A DNA stretch of 37,565 nt, taken from positions 1-37,565 of the forward strand of contig JACPPM010000226.1 in the NCBI GenBank assembly GCA_016191015.1, given 5' to 3'. Source of the stretch: Acidobacteriota bacterium (GTDB lineage Bacteria > Acidobacteriota > CAIWXX01). Within the stretch, counting starts at the first letter, position 1. Every line of letters begins with the position of its first letter. Both the position numbers and the translations under genes were made by a program. Below are positions 8,550 through 16,490 of this stretch, piece by piece. The notes under the pieces are model-generated. The model was not told where the DNA came from. It did no database searches and was given only the letters and a program-made list of their open reading frames with translations.

Positions 8550-8857
8550 CTTACGTCTTCCGCTCGCCGTTCCTGCATCAGCACGTTCACGTGCTCTCTC
8601 AGCGTCTTGACCGTCAGGAACGGGCTGCGCTTCGCTGAGAACGCCCTCTCGGAAACGATCGTGACGTCGTGGCCGAGCTGGGCGAGGCGCATCTCGATCG
8701 TGGCGACGAGAGCCACGAGGGCGAGGGAGTCGAGAAGTCGCAGAATCGGCGTGCTCTCGCTCAGCTCCGGCAGCGCAACCTGATGGATCTCCGCGACCTC
8801 TCTCAGAGCCGAGACGATGATCCCCTGCGTGTCGAAGGCAGCCCTGGCTTCACTCAT
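8546..8857 (-). CDS. Acyl carrier protein-like protein
   Basis: A 103-residue carrier protein. The phosphopantetheine site is LLDSLALV with Ser44, followed by helix II (ALVATIEMRL), as in ACP and PCP domains. It is longer than housekeeping AcpP (about 78 residues), with an extra C-terminal tail rich in Arg and Glu. It overlaps the ligase upstream and the reductase downstream by 4 bp each (ATGA type), so the three products are probably made together. It is most likely a dedicated carrier loaded by the neighbouring AMP-forming ligase and not the fatty-acid-synthesis ACP. The overall sequence is divergent, so the assignment rests on the DSL motif and the context. Confidence 0.75.
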   Translation of the reverse strand: MSEARAAFDTQGIIVSALREVAEIHQVALPELSESTPILRLLDSLALVALVATIEMRLAQLGHDVTIVSERAFSAKRSPFLTVKTLREHVNVLMQERRAEDVR

Positions 8858-10206
8858 GATGACGTTCCTTCCCCGAGCCTGACCTTCTTGAACCGCGATC
8901 CGTAGCCGATGCTCTCACGGATGTGGATCTTCACAGGCCACTTGAACTTCTCCAGCCTGTCTCGACAGGCGAGTCGGATGCTCCGGACGAGCGCATCACC
9001 CGCAGCGCTCGGGTCCGCCGCGACATCGGCGACCACAATTTGCCCCGTGATGGGGTTCGGCTCCCCGCGAACCAGCGCGTCCTGCACCCCCGGCACATCC
9101 ATGATCACGTTCTCCACCTCCGCCGGCAACACCTTCTGCCCGCCGACATTGATGATCTCCTTCAGCCGCCCGACGATCTTTAGATAACCGTCGCGGCTCT
9201 CCTCTACAAGATCCCCGGTCGGGTACCATCCGCCTTCCGCCAGGGGGCTCGCCTCGTTGAGGTACCCGAGCATCTGTGATCTGCTTCTGATCCACAGCTC
9301 GCCGTCAACCACCTTCCACTCGGTGCCCGGGTCATCGATTTTCAAGAAGAGGCTCTCCGAGGACAGCGAGGCGGTGGTAGCGATTCCCGTCTCGCTCGTT
9401 CCATAAGTCTGCAGGAAGCGCGCAGACCGGAACGTCTCACGTAGCTTCCTGAGGAGCGACTGGGGCATGGGCTCGGTTCCATAGGTGATGAGTTTCAAGG
9501 AAGACAGGTCGTACCGCTCATGGCAGCGGGCCAGGAGCAGGAGATTCAGGAAGCTCGGGGATGTCGGCAAGACCTGTACCTTGTGTGCGGCGATCAGGGC
9601 TGCCACGCTTTCAGGATCGCGTCGTTCCGGAATCACGAGGGTGGCGCCCATCGCGAGACTATTCAGAAGCGTGTTCAACCCTCCGATATGGTCGAACATC
9701 AGAAACACAACGAAGGTCAAGCGCCTCGTCCGGCGGTCGCTGGAACCGCCGATCAGGGTCTCCAGGTCGTGAACGATCGCCTTGGGCGCTCCCGTCGACC
9801 CTGAGCTGAAAAGGACCAACCCCGCGTGACCGCGCTGGGCCAGGAATTGAAGAAGCGGATGCTCAAGGGGGCGTTCCGAGATGCGTTCGAAGGAGAGGCC
9901 GGTTTCAAGGGCGGTCACGGCAACCTGCACTTCGGCCGCGGCACGTCGCGATCGAACCTCGTTCTCTACGTTCGTAGTAATCGGTACGATCGTCTTCCGC
10001 TCCAGTGCCAGCGCGATGAACAGGCCGATGGCATGCGGACTGTAATCTCCATGAATCGAAAAGACAGAGGAGGCGTTGTGCGCCGATATCGCAGCCCGGG
10101 CAGAGACGATCTGCTGCACGAGCCACGCGTACTCGTATGACCTGTTCTTGTAGACAAATGCCGGGACGGCGGGGATCGCGGCAAACCTCTCTACCAACCA
10201 CTGCAT
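8854..10206 (-). CDS. AMP-forming acyl/aryl/aminoacyl ligase (ANL superfamily)
   Basis: A 450-residue adenylating enzyme, near the short end of the family. It activates a carboxylic acid as acyl-AMP and then passes it to a thiol, here presumably the ACP encoded next. Motifs are the P-loop FSSGSTGAPK (133-142), YGTSETG (268-274), the TGD motif at 330-332, the hinge GRLKEIINVGGQKV (346-359), and the C-terminal lysine region GSRFKKVR (436-443). The substrate cannot be read from the sequence. The start ATG at 10206 has only a weak upstream purine stretch. It is the first gene of the cluster, with repeat element A copy 2 upstream between it and the methyltransferase gene. Confidence 0.88.
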   Translation of the reverse strand: MQWLVERFAAIPAVPAFVYKNRSYEYAWLVQQIVSARAAISAHNASSVFSIHGDYSPHAIGLFIALALERKTIVPITTNVENEVRSRRAAAEVQVAVTALETGLSFERISERPLEHPLLQFLAQRGHAGLVLFSSGSTGAPKAIVHDLETLIGGSSDRRTRRLTFVVFLMFDHIGGLNTLLNSLAMGATLVIPERRDPESVAALIAAHKVQVLPTSPSFLNLLLLARCHERYDLSSLKLITYGTEPMPQSLLRKLRETFRSARFLQTYGTSETGIATTASLSSESLFLKIDDPGTEWKVVDGELWIRSRSQMLGYLNEASPLAEGGWYPTGDLVEESRDGYLKIVGRLKEIINVGGQKVLPAEVENVIMDVPGVQDALVRGEPNPITGQIVVADVAADPSAAGDALVRSIRLACRDRLEKFKWPVKIHIRESIGYGSRFKKVRLGEGTSS

Positions 10207-10290
10207 TCAGATCTGTCCGGAGTGGTGACTCATCTGCATGGAGTATGGGACGCGGGCGCCACAGCTGTCAACGGGCGCATGACCCCGTCC

Positions 10291-10493
10291 GGGACTGCGG
10301 CAAAGTCGAGGCGGTGATTCGGGCCAGTCCGTCCCGTACGAAACCGCAGATGGCGCAGATCTCCGCGCAGATTCTTCCAGCAGTCAACCGACGAGCGACT
10401 TCCTCCTCACTCTCGGCTCGGCACGCAACCATCTGCGCCATCTGCGAGTCAATCTGTGCAATCTGCGGTTTCCGGGACTTCGCCGTAGTCTTG
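10291..10493. repeat. Interspersed element A, copy 2 (MITE-like, CGCAGAT motifs)
   Basis: About 200 bp, alignable over its full length with the copy at 3872-4082 in the same orientation. CGGCAAAGT at 10298-10306 is mirrored by ACTTCGCCG at 10477-10485 (one mismatch). GAAACCGCAGAT at 10340-10351 is mirrored perfectly by ATCTGCGGTTTC at 10461-10472. It occupies the gap between the methyltransferase stop and the ligase start, both on the minus strand. No coding potential is evident. Confidence 0.75.
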
Positions 10494-10509
10494 GCCCGCG
10501 GCACTGTCC

Positions 10510-11346
10510 TCAGGATTCCTGATGGCGGATGGATTCCCCCTCGGCGATCACACGCTGGGGATTCACTTTGATGGTGTATCCCATGTTGGAATATGTGAGC
10601 CCGGCGAGTGTTCCGTTTCCGGATCCATAGAAGCCGGGTGGGTCGCAGCCGATCTCCCTCTTCCACCACTCTCTGTCGTAGAAGAGCGCGACGACGGGAA
10701 CCGACCAGGGCTCGTGGCAAAAGAAACTGCACCCTTCCTGAAGTCGCGGCCACAGATGCCGGAGGCAATCGCTCACGGAGCTAGCCAGATCGACGTCCTC
10801 AAAGATCAGCACGAGCGGACCGGGCGCGAGACGAGGGAGACTCTCGGCGTAAAAGCCCTTCACGAACTCGCACGCTCCGATTTCGCCCCAGCTGGCCACG
10901 TTCCGTTTCACGCCGTCGATGCCACCCTCCGCCAGAAATTGTCCCCTCTCCCACTTATAGTAGCCGCCGGCTGACGCGTGGAGGACAGCGCGTTCGTCGT
11001 TTAGCGGGGCGGGCAGCCCCTCGAACGAATCGCAGACGATCAGGCGTCGCCCGGCCATGGCGCACGCGATCGAGAGGTTGATGGTGCTCGCCCCGTTGTA
11101 GCACCCGCATTCGACCACGTCACCCGGTGTTGCCGGGGGCACGCGAAAAACCGCGTCGACGAGCAGGAGGTGCTGTCGCCACGTCGTTAGAGACCGCACC
11201 CTGTGTGCGTTTACGAAGATCCGCCGCGCGAACAACAGCTTCCGGATCCGTCCGATACCGTATCCGGCTCCACTTCGACCGGCAACGAATCTCAAAACCA
11301 GGGCGCTGTCCGAGAGGAGTGCGATCAGGTGACTCAGGAATCGCAT
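10510..11346 (-). CDS. TylF/MycF-type macrocin O-methyltransferase family protein
   Basis: A 278-residue SAM-dependent O-methyltransferase of the family that includes TylF (macrocin O-methyltransferase), whose members often methylate sugar hydroxyls in surface glycan clusters. The SAM-binding motif is VVECGCYNGAST (77-88), followed by CDSFEGLP (105-112) and an acidic metal-binding stretch LIFEDVDLASS. The open frame extends 36 codons further upstream, but the ATG at 11346 has GGAGA 7 nt before it, and the extra residues look non-coding, so I chose 11346. It is on the same strand as the ligase/ACP/reductase/acyltransferase group, separated by repeat element A. A glycan substrate is inferred from the family and the neighbours. 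Confidence 0.8.
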   Translation of the reverse strand: MRFLSHLIALLSDSALVLRFVAGRSGAGYGIGRIRKLLFARRIFVNAHRVRSLTTWRQHLLLVDAVFRVPPATPGDVVECGCYNGASTINLSIACAMAGRRLIVCDSFEGLPAPLNDERAVLHASAGGYYKWERGQFLAEGGIDGVKRNVASWGEIGACEFVKGFYAESLPRLAPGPLVLIFEDVDLASSVSDCLRHLWPRLQEGCSFFCHEPWSVPVVALFYDREWWKREIGCDPPGFYGSGNGTLAGLTYSNMGYTIKVNPQRVIAEGESIRHQES

Positions 11347-11550
11347 GGCCAAATCTCCAAAGCCCGTCGTGACCGATCCATATGATCTCCACCCTTCGCG
11401 AGATGCCGGGTGAGAACTCTGTGACTGTACCACGAGACGCGGCTGCAGCCACAATTCCGGATGATAACATCACGACAAAAGGCCGATCCGTCACAAAGAG
11501 ATCGGATCCCGTGCGGTCGCGGCGACAGAATGATAAAGTAGCAGGTCACA

Positions 11551-12672
11551 ATGGCACGACCGCGGGCACGCGCATTCATTCTGGTCTGGGGCGTCTGGAC
11601 ACTCCTGGCCCTCTTATGGACGGGGCGGGAGATTCTCTTGCGGGGCGAGTTTGGAACAGAGTGGAAACGGAGTCTCTTCTGGAACCTGTTCAACTGGTAC
11701 GTCCTGGGGTCGCTCACGCCGCTCGTCATCTTGTTGACGCGGTCCGCTCGCCTGGGTCTTCACTCCTGGCCTCGTGTCCTCGCCGTCCATCTCGCCGGTC
11801 TTTGCCTCTTTACAGGCATCGCGGCAGGAGCTTACGTGCCCCTGGCCCGGCTCGTGGCGCATCTTGTCGACTTCGACAAAGCGATGGCTGCTCTCATCTC
11901 CGGAGGCACCGCAAAGGTCATCCTCGTCACGGGACCCTTTGATGCGATCATCTACGCAGCGATCGTCTCAGCCGCGTACGCCGTCGACTACTCGCGCCGA
12001 TATCGGGAACGGGAATTGCTGGCCTCGCAACTGGAAGCACAACTGGCTCAGGCCCAGCTGCAGGCACTCAAGACGCAGCTCCACCCTCACTTCCTCTTCA
12101 ACGCGCTCAACGCCATCTCTGCGCTCGTGCAGAAGGACTCGGATGCCGCCGATCGGATGATCGCGCGTCTGGCCGACCTTCTGCGTCACACGCTGAGGAC
12201 CAACGGCAATCAGGAGGTGACACTACAGAGCGAGCTGGCGCTTCTCGAAAAGTACGTCGAGATTCAAAAGGCGCGCTTTCAGGACCGTCTCGATGTCAAC
12301 TACAGCGTCGACCCTAACACCCTCGACGTCCTCGTCCCCAACCTGATCCTTCAACCGATCGTCGAGAACGCGATCCGACATGGGATCTCGGACAGCCCCA
12401 CGGGCGGGCAGATCGAGATCCGCGCGTCGAGGTCGGCCGGGTCTCTGACCGTGGAAGTAGTGGACAACGGGTGCGGGTTTCGCTCCGTGGAGGACGCGCT
12501 TCACGGGGAAGGGGTGGGGCTCGCCAACACCCGTGTCCGACTGCAGCGTCTCTACGGAGGCGATGACAGGTTGATCGTGAAGAACGATCCTGCGGGCGGC
12601 GCGGTGGTGCGCCTGAGCATACCGATCCGTGAGCGCGGCGAGCCTGTGGGCACTGGTGGACCTGGGAGGTGA
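11551..12672 (+). CDS. LytS/YehU-type sensor histidine kinase
   Basis: A 373-residue membrane histidine kinase. The N-terminal half carries about four hydrophobic segments (roughly residues 8-30, 44-63, 76-100 and 120-146) with little room for a periplasmic sensor domain. A coiled linker (ASQLEAQLAQAQLQALKTQ) leads into the His_kinase domain, with the phosphoacceptor His180 in LHPHFLFNALN. The ATPase part has PIVENAIRHG (Asn273), DNGCG (305-309) and GVGLANTRVRLQRLYG. The next gene encodes a LytTR response regulator 3 bp downstream, so the two form one operon and one signalling pair. A moderate AGG ribosome site precedes the ATG. The signal is unknown. Confidence 0.92.
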   Translation: MARPRARAFILVWGVWTLLALLWTGREILLRGEFGTEWKRSLFWNLFNWYVLGSLTPLVILLTRSARLGLHSWPRVLAVHLAGLCLFTGIAAGAYVPLARLVAHLVDFDKAMAALISGGTAKVILVTGPFDAIIYAAIVSAAYAVDYSRRYRERELLASQLEAQLAQAQLQALKTQLHPHFLFNALNAISALVQKDSDAADRMIARLADLLRHTLRTNGNQEVTLQSELALLEKYVEIQKARFQDRLDVNYSVDPNTLDVLVPNLILQPIVENAIRHGISDSPTGGQIEIRASRSAGSLTVEVVDNGCGFRSVEDALHGEGVGLANTRVRLQRLYGGDDRLIVKNDPAGGAVVRLSIPIRERGEPVGTGGPGR

Positions 12673-12675
12673 ACA

Positions 12676-13452
12676 ATGGCGATTCGCACGCTGATCGTGG
12701 ATGATGAGCCTCTGGCCCGGGACAGGGTCGCGGGGCTCCTCAAGGATCAGCCCGACATCGAGTGCATCGGGATGTGCTCCGACGGGCCGGCCGCCGTGGC
12801 AGCCATACTGCAGCGCTCCCCGGATCTGGTATTTCTCGATGTTCAGATGCCACGGATGGACGGGTTTGCGGTCCTGCAATCGATTCCTCCGGACAAGATG
12901 CCCGTCGTTGTCTTCGTGACCGCATTTGACGAATACGCGCTCCGCGCCTTCGAGGTCCACGCGTTGGACTACCTCCTGAAGCCGTTCGATCGCGCGCGAT
13001 TCATCGAAACGCTCGATCGGGTGCGAGATCACCTCCAGAATCGTGCCGGTCGGGATATCGAGCAGCGTCTTGCAGCGCTTATCCGGAGCGTGAATCCTGC
13101 ACACGAGTACCTCGAGCGCTTCGTCGTGAAGTCCGACAGGCGAATCTTCTTTATCAAGACTCAGGAGACCGACTGGATCGAGGCCTACGGCAACTACCTC
13201 CGCCTGCATACGGGGAAACAGTCACATCTCATCCGGGAAACCATGAACAGCATCGAGAGCAAGCTGGACCCGAGGAAGTTTATCCGCATCCATCGATCCA
13301 GCATGGTGAACATCGATCGCATCAAGGAAATGCGCCCGTGGTTCCATGGTGAGCACATTGTCGTCCTTCAGGACGGCACGGAGCTCACCCTGAGCCGGGG
13401 CTACCGTGACAGGCTGGAGGGACTCCTGGGTGAGCGCGAAGGAAGTACCTGA
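12676..13452 (+). CDS. LytTR-family response regulator
   Basis: A 258-residue DNA-binding response regulator. The receiver domain (about 1-120) has acidic pocket DDE (9-11), phosphoacceptor Asp55 in VFLDVQMP, Thr82 and Lys102. The LytTR DNA-binding domain (about 145-250) shows FVVKSDRRIFFIKTQETDWIEAYGNY, FIRIHRSSMVNIDRI and LTLSRGY, all typical. The start ATG has a strong GGGAGGTG site that overlaps the end of the kinase gene. Its partner is the upstream LytS-like kinase. Targets cannot be assigned; LytTR proteins often autoregulate or control cell-surface and transport genes. Confidence 0.94.
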   Translation: MAIRTLIVDDEPLARDRVAGLLKDQPDIECIGMCSDGPAAVAAILQRSPDLVFLDVQMPRMDGFAVLQSIPPDKMPVVVFVTAFDEYALRAFEVHALDYLLKPFDRARFIETLDRVRDHLQNRAGRDIEQRLAALIRSVNPAHEYLERFVVKSDRRIFFIKTQETDWIEAYGNYLRLHTGKQSHLIRETMNSIESKLDPRKFIRIHRSSMVNIDRIKEMRPWFHGEHIVVLQDGTELTLSRGYRDRLEGLLGEREGST

Positions 13453-13455
13453 CGC

Positions 13456-13573
13456 GGCGGAGCGGCAACCTGCATTGGTTGCTTCTCGCCGCGCGTGAGA
13501 GCGTCCGGCCCGCTTCGCGGGCCTGGAGGGTGGAGCCGGAGCCCTTGAGCGAAGCGAAGGGGTGAGAGCGTTC
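13456..13573 (-). repeat. Interspersed element B, copy 1 (three-hairpin repeat)
   Basis: Read on the minus strand, it starts GAACGCTCTCAC, has a core hairpin GGCCCGC-GAA-GCGGGCC, then GGACGCTCTCACGC, and ends in a hairpin GCAACC-loop-GGTTGC (13465-13482). A second copy lies at 36039-36130 on the plus strand with the same order of parts. The terminal hairpin is kept with a different loop and a longer stem there, so structure looks conserved as well as sequence. It lies downstream of the response regulator gene. Confidence 0.65.
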
Positions 13574-13690
13574 TTCCGAGCCACTCTGATCGTCCGAGGC
13601 GACCGCTCCGTTCCTGCATCCCTCTTCTCCTGCTTTCCTGGAGCAGCTCGGAAGGTCTTGCCCCCTCAAATGTTTTGCCATTTCGCGTAA

Positions 13691-13730
13691 GCACCCAGCA
13701 CCCAGCACCCAGCACTCAGCACTCAGCACC
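13691..13730. repeat. Heptamer tandem repeat (GCACCCA/GCACTCA)
   Basis: Three copies of GCACCCA, two of GCACTCA and a partial sixth unit, a strict 7-bp period, ending 8 bp before the stop of the minus-strand VWFA gene. It may be a simple-sequence tract. Confidence 0.85.
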
Positions 13731-13738
13731 TGATCGCG

Positions 13739-15892
13739 TCAGGGCGCCCGGAGCGGGATCCACTCGGCTACCGACTGATGCGACTGGTTATCTCCGGCCT
13801 CGATCTTCAGCCAACGGGAACCCTTCGGGAACTCTCCGCCCTGCACCTGGAAAAGAAACTCCACCGCCGACTCTGACGGCTTATACCAGGGCTCCAGTAG
13901 CCTGAACCGTGGTGCTGTGAGAACCTTGCCCGCCTCATCGAGGATCTCCCAGTTCATGTGCACGTCTGGTCTTTTCGTCGTGGGGTCCGATGAGAAGTTA
14001 TACAGCTTGATCAGCAAAGCCCTGGTCCTTCCATCCTGAAGGTCGGGATAGATTTCGGCCGGGGAATACTTCCCGCGATACGAGACGGGAAAATCGTCCC
14101 CCGCCTGTCCGGCGCGTGGCGGCGGGTTTCTCGGGTCGTAGCCGATGACATTGAGCCAGTTCGATTTCTGCACGACGAAGAATGGAGTGGCCATCGCGAG
14201 CATGCCCGTGCTGGCGCGTGGAGTGATCTTGAGCGTTGACGTTCCGACATCGCCGGTCAAGTTGTTTCTCACCAGCACTCGGATCTGATAGTCGACGCCG
14301 GGGCGGAGGAGCATGGTATCGCAGTATCTGAGGCCGTTCTCCTGCAGCCTTCCCTGCGTTTCGGCGACCGGCACTTTGCAGAGCCCGTGAGCATAGGATT
14401 CGATCCTGCCTTCCGGACCTGAAGCGAACGCGTAGATCTCGATCGGCAGATCGACCTCCTCCTGCTCGAATTGTCCGCCGGGAACCTGGACGGAGATCGC
14501 GACCGGACACTGCCCGCGGCGCTCAGGGAAGACCATCCCTTGCGCCGAAAAGCTGACAGAGTCTCGCGCGATATCGTTGTCTATGATTTCGGCAAGCTGA
14601 AGTCGTCTCGCCTCTACCGAAAGGTCGCGGAAGGGACGAGCATCGTTGTATCCCCTGCGATAAGTGAGATCGATTCCAGCCCGGTCGATCTCAACCCGGA
14701 TCGAGTGGTAGGCAGGGTCTTTCTTCGGTGGGCGTGGAGGTGGAGAGTAGGTGAGAAGATAGAAGGACTCGCTCAACTGCAGGATCTCCGCCAGTGCCTC
14801 ATCCAGCACGTTCATGTTCTTGAAGAGTCGTCCGCCCGTGTCCTTCGCGAGCGAATAGAGCGATGCCTGTCGTCGTCCGGCCGCCTGAGGGTTGGCGGAA
14901 GAATGGTCCGGGAACTCCAGGTTTGGATCACTCGCCAACCCGGTCGCATCGACCGGGAAGACGCGGCAGTCGGATGACGCGAAGTACTTGACGGTCTGGT
15001 CGAGCATGCTGGCGAGGTTGCGCGTCTGCCCCACACCTCCCACCGGGATGCCCGCGAATTCGCCGATCGCCGCCATCTCGCCTTCGGCCGCAAGCTCTCG
15101 CATATCTCGCGCACCAAACACCTTCGTGTCGAAGCCTCCGGAAAAGAATATGAGCAGCTTTCGACCCGGAAACTGCTCGAGCGCCCGCGCGAAGGCGCGC
15201 ATCGTGTCCAGATACCTTTCGACCGCAGTCTTGTAGGCCTCGTCCGAGGTGAGTTTGGCCATGGCGGTCATGTCCTTGGCCCATTGCGCGATCGCCGCAT
15301 TCCTGGCATCGCGCTCCGATCCGTTGGCGAGCACCAGGGCATAGAGGCGGGGATCGATCGGCGCTCCCAGCATATTTTGATTGAAGAACCCGGCCGAATC
15401 CGCGGCGGTGTCGAACCCCCGCTCCAGTCCGAGCGATTCGATCGCGGCGAGGAGCAGACGTCGATCTGATGTGAAGTTCGCGACCATCGAGACGCCTCGG
15501 CCTGCTGTCAGTGCATAGACCGCCGCCTGGTCCCCCTCCGGCAGTTGACGCTGGACGAATGTCGCGGCCGCGTCCCGAGCGCGCAGGAGCGCGCCGGGGG
15601 TGTTGAACGTCGCGTCGAATAAAAGGATGAAGTTGCGTCGCACCGCGGCCGCCGGGAGATTCGTCTCGCCTCGCCGGCGCAGATCTATCGGGAGGAAGAG
15701 ATCAACCTCCTGCTCCTTTCCGTCCTCGTACACGCGAACCTCCTCTTTGCGGAGGTCTCCCACAGCCCCGCCGTCTTTGCCACGCGCGGTCAGGGCCACT
15801 TCGACAGCGAGCACACCGGCTCGCTCCTTTGCATCCTGCCCGGACAGAGGCACGGCCACCAGCGCGGCAAGCACCGCCACCCACCCCTTCAT
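13739..15892 (-). CDS. Secreted VWFA-related domain protein, Acidobacteria type
   Basis: A 717-residue exported protein. The signal peptide is short and hydrophobic (MKGWVAVLAALVAVPLSG, cleaved before Gln). The ATG at 15892 is preferred over a GTG at 15898 because GGAGG lies 8 nt upstream of the ATG but only 2 nt before the GTG. A VWFA-related domain (about 25-370) begins with AVEVALTARGKDGGAVGDL and RVYEDGKEQEV, then NFILLFDATFNTPG, where the MIDAS DxSxS is degenerate (DATFN). KLLIFFSGGFD and YLLTYSPP follow, as in the VWFA-related family abundant in Acidobacteria. The C-terminal half (about 410-717) is beta-rich and not recognised. It is probably a periplasmic or surface adhesion or scaffold protein. 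No operon partner is adjacent. Confidence 0.88.
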   Translation of the reverse strand: MKGWVAVLAALVAVPLSGQDAKERAGVLAVEVALTARGKDGGAVGDLRKEEVRVYEDGKEQEVDLFLPIDLRRRGETNLPAAAVRRNFILLFDATFNTPGALLRARDAAATFVQRQLPEGDQAAVYALTAGRGVSMVANFTSDRRLLLAAIESLGLERGFDTAADSAGFFNQNMLGAPIDPRLYALVLANGSERDARNAAIAQWAKDMTAMAKLTSDEAYKTAVERYLDTMRAFARALEQFPGRKLLIFFSGGFDTKVFGARDMRELAAEGEMAAIGEFAGIPVGGVGQTRNLASMLDQTVKYFASSDCRVFPVDATGLASDPNLEFPDHSSANPQAAGRRQASLYSLAKDTGGRLFKNMNVLDEALAEILQLSESFYLLTYSPPPRPPKKDPAYHSIRVEIDRAGIDLTYRRGYNDARPFRDLSVEARRLQLAEIIDNDIARDSVSFSAQGMVFPERRGQCPVAISVQVPGGQFEQEEVDLPIEIYAFASGPEGRIESYAHGLCKVPVAETQGRLQENGLRYCDTMLLRPGVDYQIRVLVRNNLTGDVGTSTLKITPRASTGMLAMATPFFVVQKSNWLNVIGYDPRNPPPRAGQAGDDFPVSYRGKYSPAEIYPDLQDGRTRALLIKLYNFSSDPTTKRPDVHMNWEILDEAGKVLTAPRFRLLEPWYKPSESAVEFLFQVQGGEFPKGSRWLKIEAGDNQSHQSVAEWIPLRAP

Positions 15893-16490
15893 CCGCACGT
15901 CCTCCCGAAGAGCTCAGGCGGGCAAAAGCCGCCTTCCCTACTCACCCAGCTTCTCTACGGCTCCCCCCGAAACCGATGCATGTGGCACACGCAATAGGCA
16001 CCACGCTGTGCGGCCTCTGATGCGGAACCATGCTCGGGATATATATGACGTGCCGGTCGTGCGTGTCAACCGCACCGGACGGGCTTGAATTCGAGAGCAT
16101 GTGCCGCGCGGGTGGTGGCGGGCGAGTCTTCCTGGCGAGGCCCATGTCCCTGCGCAGCCAATTCATTCGATCACATCGACCCGGTCCCCGGCCAGACTGT
16201 GGTCGGCATCCGATGTTGCCATTTGTAGCGAGCTGCAAGGGACGAGTTGCCCTGCCCGCGGGACGAGACGGCCTCCGCTGGATGGGCGGCGGACACTCGT
16301 GCGCGAACCACACCATCCTCGCCGCGACCCGCCCCCGCACGACACCAGCAATGACGGGCAGCGATGGTCCCGCGATTGTAGCATCCGAGCCTTGCAATGG
16401 GCGACCTCGTCACGAATCCCTCGCGTCGCGGGCTGGATCGGCCTAGTTTCGTATCAGAGACGAGCCGTACTGAGGTTGGAGGAAGTCGAA
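15893..16490. other. Intergenic region without a supported gene
   Basis: About 600 bp between the divergently transcribed VWFA and AraC-family genes. Open frames on both strands here have Arg/Pro-rich, low-information translations and no ribosome site. An AT-richer patch (GGATATATATGACG, near 16037-16050) could hold a promoter. No inverted element of the kinds seen in the other gaps was found. Confidence 0.5.

Noticed and set aside
11483-11508. GATCCG/CGGATC inverted pair upstream of the LytS-like kinase
   Set aside because: Only 6 bp and made of a motif that is frequent by chance in this sequence; not enough to call an operator.
12223-13209. 328-codon minus-strand frame across the two-component genes
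   Set aside because: Shadow of the kinase and regulator, whose catalytic motifs are all intact on the plus strand.
16101-16490. N-terminal extension of the AraC regulator
   Set aside because: The extra 130 residues are low-information and Arg/Pro-rich; the ATG at 16491 has a clear GGAGG site.
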